Origin: Gnetum montanum
Taxonomy: Eukaryota > Streptophyta > Gnetopsida > Gnetales > Gnetaceae
Direction of reading: 5' to 3'
Assembly (NCBI GenBank): GCA_015680685.1
Contig: MNCI01012718.1
Location: 659,366 to 723,365 of the forward strand
Length of the DNA: 64,000 nt
Shown: one piece after another, positions 43,529 to 53,649 of the stretch
Numbering within the stretch: position 1 is the first letter of the stretch
Layout of the letters: every line of letters starts with the position of its first letter
The notes under the pieces: generated by a model
Databases searched by the model: none
Told to the model about the DNA's origin: nothing
The model's input: the letters and a program-made list of their open reading frames with translations, nothing else
Program-made: the position numbers and the translations under genes

Positions 43529-45709
43529 ATGTCTTCTTCTCACAGGAGTCCATCTTTGCCCAGGGTAGTCTAGGTGCCTCAACAATACTAAGTGGTATAT
43601 GCTCATCCTAATGAGTATGTACTCGACTTCACCTTCATCTTGCATCAAGATGAACTGTTGCGATGGCGTAACATAGAAGGCAACATTATTTTTCCACCTA
43701 ATCGATCTATTCCTGCAATGCTCCAACTAATGCTCACATGACATGAGCTTCAACATCTTCATGGAGAGTACGAGATGTAAGATCCCAATTCAAGGGATTA
43801 TCATCCCACTAAAGCACAAAGATTAAGGGATCATCAGCTGGAGCACCAACACGAGCTTGTGAAGGGCAAAGGGTCAAACACTTTTCCACCTCCGCTTGGC
43901 CCATTTGATAGAGGCAACCACTTCTTTAGTGATTCTCCTCTCTTTGGCTTTGTTCAGGGAGCCCTCAACCAGAATGTACAATCCACAATTCATAATCTAG
44001 GTTTTGGTCAAAAAAAATCCAATAACAAAAATGGATCTTGAGAAGTAAGTCAAGATAAGGGGGAAAAAGGAGATCACAATCGCGATCGTGGTCGCAAACA
44101 TCGAAGGAAGGGCGATAGGCATCAGTGCAAAGCAAGTTCTCCTTCTTCTTTTCCTTCATATTCTTCTTCTTCTTCATCATTTGGCTCAAATCATGGTCAC
44201 AGAAGGAATAACCATAATGGAGGTGACCAATGGAACCATAACAATAGAAGGGACCATTGGGAGAGTCGTGATAGAAGACGTGAGCAATCCAAAGAGACCC
44301 ATCATTAAGAAAGAAGGGCTAATAGAGAACATCATAGGCACCATCACCATGGCCTTGATGAACCTCTACTTGCCACTTGGGGCATGTTGAACATTGCAGA
44401 GGCTATGAGTATTCCAATAAGACATGTGAAGGACAATAGAATAAAGAGGCTAGACATGAACAACATCCCTCAGTTCAAGGGAGGATACAATGTTGATCCA
44501 CAAGATCATCTCCAGGCCTTCTAAGATGCATGTGCCTTGTAGAATATTGAGAACAACTGACATAAGCTGAAATTATTTCCAAGGATACTCATAAAGGAAG
44601 CAGAAAATTAGTGTCAATCCTTGGAACCAAAATCAAGCAGGCGATGGAGTATGATGTTGTAATTGGTTAATGACAAATATCAAACATACTCCCCAAGTAG
44701 ATTTAAGGGTGGAAACAAGGAAATCACAAGCCCTTGGATGTTGCTATTGGTTGATACTACTCTCTATTGCATAGGTGTCCTAGCCATGGATACTCTTAGC
44801 TTGATCAGCTTCGCCATATCATAGACGAGTTACAGTTTGAAACCAAGAAAACCCTTGGCATCTATGCCCAAGGGAGATTAACAAAGTTAAGTGCCTGTTG
44901 AATTCAAAAGTTAATTGTGCAGGTAGCCAAGAAGGAGGAAGAATTGAGAAAATAAGAAAGTGCAAAGAAATACAATAGGGATCCTTCTATCCAAAAAAGG
45001 GGGGTTCAATTTTGTGACAATGAGGATGAATTAATTAGAGATGATGTGGCTAATCAAAAAACCTTGCCACTCCAGAAATTGCAATCTGAAATCACAGCTA
45101 AGGTTAACCAATTATGGGACTCCACGAACAATAAGTTTCAAGCTGTCTTAAAAATTGTTGAACAATCCAAGAAGCAAAGTGGTGAGCGTGAGCACCAGAG
45201 ATGTAACGAAGCTGAATGTGCCATATCTAAGGGTAAGGGTAAAATGGCTACAAATAGCAACTCAGATGATGAGGGTGGGTGTCTGCCAATACGAACATCC
45301 CAAGGGATGTTGCCCAATTGTGTCACACTTGCCAAAATCTACGGTGTATACCTTGCATACATGACTTACACAAAGGCAAACACCCAAAAGATTGCTTTAT
45401 CCACAAGGCAACACTTCACAGTTTTACCAACCATAGTAGTACTATCCAAGTGGAACTCCACCACAACCCTACAAATTATACCAGCAATGGCAGCAATCAC
45501 AATCGTAGTACCCTTACCAGCAATTAGATCCCTATGATTACTATGTTCAGTAACCTTCATCTCCATGGAACTTCTCTGGTCATGTTACTGCTTACCAACC
45601 TCACCACTACCCTCCTAAAGTATACCAATCACCATATCCAAGGAGGGATGCCACCTACTATCCTCATGCACCTCCTATCCCTGCACCTACTCCTTCATCT
45701 CCTGCATAG
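43529..45709 (+). pseudogene. E4 gag (degenerate)
   Basis: Starts ATGTCTTCTTCTCACAGG (MSSSHRSPSLPRV). N-terminal part HPNEYVLDFTFILHQDELL, DYHPTKAQRLRDHQLEHQHE, then a lysine/arginine/serine-rich segment (44040-44310, KHRRKGDRHQ). Capsid-like domain at 44440-44940: LDMNNIPQFKGGYNVDPQDH, KLKLFPRI, LGIYAQGRLTKL. Charged coil 45046-45220 (LPLQKLQSEITAKVNQLWDS), Cys/His motif QYEHPKGCCPIVSHL at about 45292-45340 after a small indel, and a P/Y/H-rich tail to the TAG at 45707. Stops at W and Q codons. Confidence 0.86.
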
Positions 45710-45775
45710 CTATCACCTATTCCACCCATGTAGGGTGAATTGCCTACCCAACCACAATAAAGAAATGCTACGAGG

Positions 45776-48700
45776 GTGGCTAATTTGCAACTGGTTAACC
45801 CACCAAGTGGGTCAGAATCAAAAACAAAGAAAAGACCTTTTTTTAGACCTCGCAATCCACCAAAGCCCTCAGATACATCAGTGGTTTGTAACCCTGCTCC
45901 TCCACCTTCCTCTACCTCACCTTCATCTAAGTCCTCTTCAAACCAAAATCCCTCTCAAATCCATACTGTAATGCTGACCCATGTTGTATCTGATTGGATT
46001 CAAGCTGGTAACCTACCCAGAAAGTTAGCTGATCCCAGGAGTCCCCTAGTATATTTGCAAATTGTTGCGAATGAGCCTTGTAAATCTTTTCTTGACTCTG
46101 GTTCTGATGTTAATCTGATCTCGCATGAGATATACACAATGTGGAATGTTCCTCCCTTGAAGAAGAGCAGCATTCAACTAGAACTAGTGGACCAATCCAT
46201 CACTATTCCATTAGGACTAATAGAGGACATTGTAACCACCATTTGTGGGTGGTCATATCCTACTGACTTCCTAGTAATCAAGGTGGAGAACTGCAAGGGG
46301 GACTTTCCAATTATTATGGGAAGGGCATGGTTAAGCACCATAGATGCCAAAATGGATATTAGAGTTCTTTTCTTGGAGATATCAAAAGAAAAGGAATTTG
46401 GAAAGATCGAGAAGAAGAGGGTTCCATGTATCACGTACAATAATTTAGGGTGCTATTGTGTGCAAAAGTTATGGTCAATGAAGCAAACATCTATCTCTAC
46501 ATGCAAGCAATGTGCACCAAAAGCTGAAATCTAGAGATGCCTGTACGTGGCAACCATAAAACAAGAAAGACACATGGTGGCTAACAACTGATTGTAGTAG
46601 TAGTACATTGTGCATGGAACCTATAGAGAGCCTAATGTATGAGTATGTTGCAAGTATGGATGAACTTGAGCAAGTTCATCACCAGCTCTCCAAAGGAGTA
46701 AATGATGATGTCAATTGGGGAGAGTTGGAGATTCCTGACAATTTTAAACAATAGCCCCTTGAATTGAAGACACCACCGACTTGAATGGAGTATGTGTTCT
46801 TGAAAAATAAAAAGTCAATCATTATTAATGCCAAGCATGCTACAGAACAAAAGAAAAAGTTGATGAAGGTTGTGGAAAAATGATCAACAGCCTTTGCCTA
46901 GTTATATTCTAAGTTCACTAGGATAGATCCAAGAATATGCCAACACCAAATATACACTGACCCCACTATTAACCCAAAGTGACTGCTACAGCAGCATTTG
47001 AATACCAAATTAAAGCAAATTGTCAAAGAGAAAATTGAACAACTCCTCAAAGTAGGATTCATCTACCCTATCACAAATAGTGAGTGGGTCAGTCCACTCA
47101 TGATCATATCCAAGAAAGGAGGCAAATGGTGGGTGTGCATCGACTTTCAGCTACTCAACATGGCAACTTTCAAGGATCATTTTCTGTTACCTTTTGTTGA
47201 CCAAGTGCTGGACACCATTTCTAGGCATAGCTATTATAGCTTTTGGGATAGTTACAGTGGCTATAACCAAATTCAGATTGCACCAAAGGACCAAGTGAAG
47301 ACAACTTTCACAAGTCCTTAGGGGACTTTCACTTATCTTCAGATGCCATTCAATCTATGTAATGCCTCAACCACATTCCAATGATTAGTTCTCAGCATTT
47401 TCCAACAATAGATTGGTAGTGGGGTAGAAGTCTTTATGGATGACTTTTCTACCTATGGAGCTACGTTCGAGCAAGCCTTGGACCATCTTAAGTAGGTGTT
47501 GAAATGATGTGTCGAAACAAACCTTTGGCTCAATTGGCAAAAGAGCCATCTTATGGTCTAAGAAGGCATAATCTTCAGGCACCATATTTCAAAAGTAGGA
47601 ATTGAGGTGGACCCTGAAAAAATAAAGGTCATCCAAGGAATAACCCACCAACTTAAAACAGTTAAAGAAGTGTAGTCATTCCTTGGTCATACTAGCTACT
47701 ATTGGCACTTCATCAAGAATTTTTCCAAAATCGCTAAGCCATTGGTGAAATTGACAAAGAAGGATGCATCATTTATTTGGACCCCTGCATGTGAAACAAC
47801 ATTTCAACAACTGAAGCAGAAGCTTGTTGAAACCCCAATTCTTCAAGCACCCAATTGGTCCAGACTATTTCATGTGATGATTGATGCATCAAATTATGCT
47901 TTGGGGGTAGTGCTTACGCAAATGGATGATCAAAAACATCCATATTATATTCACTGCACAAGCTGAAGTATTGTAGGTGCACAACTAAACTGCACCACCA
48001 CAAAAAATGAATTGATGGTTGTGGTGTTTACATTAGAGAAGTTTAGGCACTATGTGTTTGGCTATAAAGTGTTTGTGCACATAGATCATAGTGCCATCTG
48101 ATTTCTAATGAATAAACCAACAATGAGCCCCCATGTCATACAATGGCTCATGATTTTGCAGGAGTTTGATCTCACAATGTTAGATCAAAAAGGTGTAGAG
48201 AATGTGGTTGCAGATCACTTATCACGACTAAGATGGGATGACAAGGAGAAAGAGAGCCCCTTATCTAATCAATTCCCTGATGAATCTCTCCTTGTAGGGG
48301 CTATTAATGCACAAATGCACAATGGACCAAAATGATATGACACAATCCTCACTTATCTACTCAAGCATGAACTACCGCAAGGACTGGACATTAGAAAGAA
48401 ACAACAGTTTCTTCAGCGAGTCAAGCATTTTACGGAAATTAACGGGAACCTTTACAAAGTCTGTCCCAATGGCATGGTACATTGGTGTGTCCCTGATACA
48501 AATCAACTACGCATTCTCCAGGATGCCCGTAAAGGCCCTTATGGGGGCCATTATGCTAGGAGATGCATAGCCATAAAAATCCTAATGGGAGGATATTACT
48601 GCCCAACAATCTTCAAGGATGCACACCAATTTGTTCATGCTTGTGATTGTTGCTAAAGAGATGGTGGAATGATAGCTCAAATGGAGGGGCCACAGCAGTG

Positions 48701-49620
48701 GATTCAACCTCTTGAGCCATTTGAAGTTTGGGGCATTGACTTTATGGGTCCCATCACACCTTTATCAAATGAAAAGGCATATATAATAGTCACAGTTGAC
48801 TATTGCACCAAGTGGGCAGAAGTAGCAACCATCATCAACTATACATCCACCACTGCTGCTCAATTTGTACAACAAGATATCATAAATAGGTTTGGTATGC
48901 CTCGTGCATTAATTTCTAATAATGGAACTCATTTTACAAGTGCCACTTTCCCAAAACTTATGCAACGCTTTGGCATTGAGCATAAACTCACAACACCATA
49001 TCACCCCCAAGACAATAGTCAAGCTAAGGTTACTAATCAGGAGATTACAAAAATTCTAACGTGCACCATTAACAAATATCAAAGGGACTAGAGCACCAAG
49101 TTAAATGATGTCCTTTGGACATATCATTCCACATGGAAGCTTTCCATAGGTCATTCTCTCTATGAGCTCGTGTACAAAAAACTACCAACACTGCCCATCC
49201 AATCCGAGCTCCGTACACTCTCTGCAGCCTATGACCTTGAACTAAATCTAAGTCTAACACAAAAAGAACAATTAATGAACCTCAACTTGCTAGATGAAAA
49301 TTAGTTAATGGCCTTATCATCCAACAAAATGTATAAGGCATTCAACAAGAAATTCCATGACCTCAAAATAAGAAAAATCAAATTTCAACCAGGAGATAAG
49401 GTTCTCTATTTTAATCCTATGCATGTACCCCAATGAACCAAATTTCAAACACTATGGAAAGGACCTTACATTATTGATGAGACTTTTCCATCTGGGACCA
49501 TGATTATCTACAAACCTGATAGCCTAGACAAGAAATAATTAGTCAACATCCAATAAGTGAAACCTTTTCATGAGCCCAAGCCAACCAATTCAACAAACAC
49601 CTTGACAAATGGACAACCAT
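45776..49620 (+). pseudogene. E4 pol: protease, RT, RNase H, integrase (degenerate)
   Basis: A 252-codon open run (45776-46534) covers a proline-rich linker and the protease with intact FLDSGSDVNLIS (D at 46094) and FPIIMGRAWL. RT at about 46998-47700: LLKVGFIYPITNSEWVSPLM, CIDFQLLN, DSYSGYNQIQIAPKDQVKT and catalytic FMDD (47436-47444). RNase H at 47780-48250: VMIDASNYALGVVL, ENVVADHLSRLRW. Zinc region ends ACDCC near 48656. Integrase core: GIDFMGP (D at 48738), ISNNGTHF (second D is N, 48918), AKVTN (catalytic E is K, 49026). C-terminal part KFHDLKIRKIKFQPGDKVLY to VNIQ near 49550 and NGQPCSIFQISPFQLSHGG after it. Stops include TAG for TGG (GTFTY context) and TAA for CAA. Confidence 0.92.
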
Positions 49621-49648
49621 GCTCAATCTTTCAGATCTCTCCCTTCCA

Positions 49649-49669
49649 ACTTAGTCATGGGGGAAATGG
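49649..49669 (+). promoter_or_regulatory. E4 internal polypurine-like tract
   Basis: ACTTAGTCATGGGGGAAATGG shares 13 consecutive bases (TTAGTCATGGGGG) with the 3' polypurine tract at 51699-51714. Confidence 0.45.
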
Positions 49670-49679
49670 CCATTCATAC

Positions 49680-51323
49680 AAACACTTTTTGCAACTCCTT
49701 AGTCTTTTGACTTTTTTTTTGTTTTACATATTTTTGGTTTTACAAATTTTTATTTTCATATTCTTTGTTTTACATATCTGTGTTTTTCAAGTTATTGATC
49801 TTTTCTTAGTTTTTTTTTTTACACCATTTTTAATATAGTTGATATTTATTACATAATCTTTTACTTCTTTTATATCTTCTTATGTTTGATGTGTTTCTCT
49901 ACTTTTTTTTGCTAATAAGGTGTCAGCTACAATGGTAATGTGCTACTCGATGGTGATATGTTTTATTTGTAATTTGATTGTTGATGTTTGGTTTCTTACT
50001 TTCAATGTCATTACTGATGACTGGGACATGGTTTCTTTTCATGTAACAGGTAGTGAGTCCACATCATCCACCCATCCACATACTCTATGGTTTTCCTTGT
50101 TTTGGAAACATGTAATCCTTTCTTCATTAATGCAACTTTAATAAATTGGAGACTTGCATAGTTTTCAGAATTGGGAAGGAATCAAAGGTTTGAACAGGGT
50201 GTGGCTTCAAAGGGGTGTAGTATTCTTCATGCTTTTCTATTTTTTTGTGTGCAGGAGTGTTCTCGTGAGCTTCTCACCATTTTGTGTCATTTCACAATAC
50301 AAAGTCAAATAAGTCCTTGCATGGTGTGATCCTCATCAAAAAGAGAGAGAGAAAGAGAGAAGATGAGGATTCAAAGCACACCACTTGGACAAAATAAATG
50401 AGAAAAAAATTTCTTGGGCCTTTGCATGGTGTGGTTCCCATTCAAAAAAAAGAAAAAAAAATGGAAATTCAAAGCACACCCCTTCAACCAAATAAAAGGG
50501 CTATAAGCATTGGTTATGGAACTTATTTTGTCTCCTCTAAATAATTCCCTTTTTCACTTCCTAATTTCTCTCCAATTTAGAACAGTGGTTGTTTTATGGG
50601 AGAATTCTTGTGTCTCAAGGAATGGACTAGTCTTAGAATGCTAATGCGAAGTCACTAAAAGTGGTTGGTTTTGGTCTAAACTAAGAATGGATCATACCAA
50701 GTCATTTAATCACAAACTCCACAAGGGATTTCATGTGACCATAATTAGAAACTCCATTCCATTCTCTCTCTCATCCATCTATGCTTTTCATGCCTCACCT
50801 CACTACCAGTTTCATGTTTTGATTCAATGTTCTAGTTTGATATGTTAGGTTTCTCAATTAGTTACTTTTGGGCTTTTGTACTTAACTTTCTATAACCATT
50901 AATAATCCATGGAGCCCATAGACTCCTTGGTTTGAAGTTATGCAAGGGCATAAAAGCCATGTGCCTACTTTGGGGAGGACCCACTTGCATATCTTTTGGT
51001 TTGGTTAAGTTAAGTTCTTTACCCTTAGATATTGTTACAATCAAATTCTTTTTATTTTACCCCATCCATGTCATCCAATTGTACTCATCTTCACAATCAT
51101 TTTTAGTGAAATTATTCTTTTTATTATTGTGAATTTTCATACCCTTTTTCTAGTATTCCTTATGTTAAGCTTTTTCTAAATTTTATGGACTTCTTCTCAT
51201 ACTTAACCTATTCGTTAGTCTTCCCACTAACACTATTAAGCAATCAATCTATCACAATCACAACTCGGCTAGATAAAATCATTGACAAGATAGGGTATTC
51301 AGCTGTTATCTGTTACACTTTAT
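49680..51323 (+). other. E4 non-coding 3' region with conserved modules
   Basis: T-rich tract 49700-49915, hairpin units at 50320-50384 and 50425-50482 (CATGGTGTGGTT with AAAGCACACCCC arms, purine-rich loops), conserved hairpin at 50938-50992. It aligns with E2 23400-25050 throughout. No coding conservation seen. Confidence 0.7.
50938..50992 (+). ncRNA. Conserved hairpin module, E4 copy
   Basis: TTATGCAAGGGCATAAAAGC, then GTGCCTACTTTGGGGAGGACC and CACTTGCATATC. The ATGCAAG and CTTGCAT arms are perfect. Confidence 0.6.
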
Positions 51324-51698
51324 ATACTAATTCTTGATTTTGTTGTAATTGCAATGGGAAGCATGGACTAGAAGCAGGATTGTCTTCACCAAGGAGGATG
51401 CAACAATATCATTCATGGGAGATTGTTCAAGACCGTTGGATCTTTTCTACCTCTCCCTCATTCTTCTATTGCCAAGAGGGGTTAGATGTCCATTGGATCC
51501 AAAGGTGTTCTTTCCTATTATCATGAACACCCAATTTTATACACAATTGTAATATTGTATGCTCGAGCACTTTTGTATTTGTCTGTTCTCTCTATGTCAC
51601 TTTGCATGTCAGTTGAATAGTCCACACCTCCTAATATATTTTGTAAAGGACTTGTTCCTCTTCTTCTATACTCGAGGATGAGTTTTCATTTAGTCATG
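51324..51698 (+). pseudogene. E4 splice-acceptor module and short second ORF
   Basis: ATACTAAT, then TTGTAATTGCA directly before ATGGGAAGCATGG (51353). The invariant AG of the acceptor reads AA here. The frame from this ATG runs MGSMD, then LFKTVGSFLPLPHSSIAKRG, IGSKGVLSYYHEHP and a hydrophobic run LYTIVILYARALLYLSVLS, ending near the polypurine tract. It has stops. It parallels E2 at 25081-25408. Possible small membrane protein, unproven. Confidence 0.45.
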
Positions 51699-51714
51699 GG
51701 GGTATGATAAATCA
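51699..51714 (+). promoter_or_regulatory. E4 3' polypurine tract
   Basis: TTTAGTCATGGGGGTA before the 3' LTR. Confidence 0.85.
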
Positions 51715-52552
51715 TGTTTTCATACACTCCGATATTGGAGTGGTCATGATGTCAAGTATGCGATATGGCAGCCCAAGATGTGATATCGTACATTCGATAT
51801 TGCAAGGTTATTCCCAAGTCTATAAATACAGCCCTCAAGCACACAATTGGGAGTAGTTTTTGGTAGTCAAGTAGCAAAATTCTTGTAGTTTGTCCATTTG
51901 AGAGTTAGAATATCTTCCAAGTGCCTACAACAAGAGGTCTAAGTGTGAATGGATCTTTATTCAAGCATTGATGTACTTAAACACATCATTGTGTTGGCAA
52001 TAAAGACGAACTCTTCAATTGATCCTTGTAGCACTTGAGACTTTCTTTCTTATGCATTTATATATTGTGGTTTCATGCAATTTTCATTGATGTTATTCAT
52101 GTAACAATTAATTTTGATTAATCAAGCAACTTATTAAAATACACAAGCATGACCCCTTTGAACATACGTGTGACACTTAGTAGCTTAAAAAAAGTTAGCG
52201 TTTGACAACCCAGTAGTGTTTACACAAAGTTTAAGATGTGTCTAGGAAGTGGGAACGGTTACTTGTGTTAGGCTAGATTAGACCATAGTTTACTTAGCAT
52301 TTAATTACTCTTAATTTTATTCTTGTTCTAGGCGAGTAATTTGATAAAACACAAAATAATAAAAATTTTATGCCACACTTAACCATACAATTTTATTCCA
52401 CAAGCGAGGATGGGAAGACAACGAATGGACAACACGCACGCATTATTTAGCTCTAGCGTACTTAGTAATTATAGTCTACAAAATTCGACTAGATCGCACA
52501 TGAACGCCTATGATTCATATGGTTGGGCGTAGGGGTACCTCGCCACTCATCA
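51715..52552 (+). repeat. E4 3' LTR
   Basis: 838 bp, TGATAAATCATG to GCCACTCATCA. TATA box TCTATAAATACAG at 51821-51833. GGCAATAAAGACGAAC near 51998. U3 palindromes are more decayed than in the 5' LTR. Confidence 0.92.
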
Positions 52553-53287
52553 ACAACGAAAATATTTCGAGGTTCATATAAGGAATAATCATGTCTTTTT
52601 TTTTAGGTAATCACATTTATGCTTGAGTTATTCAAAGAGGTTAAGCTTATTCACCAATCTTTTTAGAACTCTGTCTAAGGGGCATTGAGCATGTTGATGA
52701 TTCTTTTTCAAGGTCATGTAAATGCAGGAGCTAATAAACTCATTTAGATCTGCAAATGAGCAACTTTCCTATAGTTGGTCCATGAGGGGAGTGAGAAATC
52801 AAGGTGCACAACTTTGCCATGTTTAATCTATGAAGAGAGTGAGAAAGTTGGGTGGTCAACATAGGAATGCTTTATAAAATACTTATATTTTGGTTTCTCT
52901 TTGGTATATTCTTTATGCTAGGCTTTTCTTTCTTTCTATGTTCCTTATGTTAAAAATGAGGAGTAAGTTTAGTGGCAATACTCTTAATTTAAATGCTCTA
53001 AGTCATGGGTTTGATTTCAGTGGGTAATGTTGAGTTATAAAGATTCCTTATGCTAGTATGTTAGGACCCAATTACTATGAGAAATAAGAAAAGGCTTATT
53101 ACAGCATTTCTAAAAGTGATGCTCAATCATGGTGCTATGTTGCATTGAATATGTAAGTGTGGTTTGTTAGGGCTTGGTTGCTATGAGAAATAAGAAACAT
53201 TCTTAAAAGTGATGTCCAAAAACAATGCATGACTAGGGATCTTCACATTATCTTGGATGGTTATGAGTAGTGAAACTAGGGGGTGTG
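52553..53287. other. Unassigned flank of E4 with possible SINE remnant
   Basis: No gene. GGAGTAAGTTTAGTGGCAATAC and GGGTTTGATTTC (52970-53022) could be the A and B boxes of a decayed SINE. A short phrase, GGTTGCTATGAGAAATAAGAA or its variant, occurs twice (about 53070 and 53182). Confidence 0.35.
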
Positions 53288-53645
53288 AGATCCTAAAAAG
53301 AACAAATAATAATATTAAAAAATTTCAGGGTACATCATGTCATCGAAGAGATAGTCTAAAGAAAAAGACCAATGATTTTGGGGATGCCTTTTATGATTTT
53401 CATTCTTACAACCAATCCTGAAAAACCCCCCCTTTAGGGTAGGAAAAGGATCGGGCCTTCCCCTTATTTAGAAGTACCCTCATAGGTTTTCACTTCTTAA
53501 TCAAAAGGATTTCTTGTAAAGAAAAGAAACTCTCTCTAAAGAAAAAAGAATACATCAATTAGAGATAAAAGAACAAATAGAAACAAAAGCTGAAAGCTTC
53601 CCATCCTTGAGCCTCCAAAACAAAAACAAATTAATATTGTAGAAA
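53288..53645 (+). repeat. Dispersed repeat R2, copy 2
   Basis: Partner of 29130-29480: AACAAATAATAATATTAA, GTCTAAAGAAAAAG, GGTAGGAAAAGGATC and ATTAGAGATAAAAGAACAAATAG. Confidence 0.75.
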
Positions 53646-53649
53646 AAAA

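Larger units (their letters stand above)
42615..52552 (+). mobile_element. E4: Ty3/gypsy retrotransposon with gag and pol
   Basis: A 9.9-kb element, the best-preserved relative of E2. Order: LTR (42615-43410), primer site, gag, pol, internal polypurine-like tract, T-rich tract, two hairpin units, conserved hairpin, acceptor module with short second ORF, polypurine tract, LTR (51715-52552). Flanking ATAAA and ACAAC agree at only 3 of 5 positions, so the target duplication is eroded or the site was altered. Pol has longer open runs than E2 but still carries stops and shifts. Confidence 0.93.
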
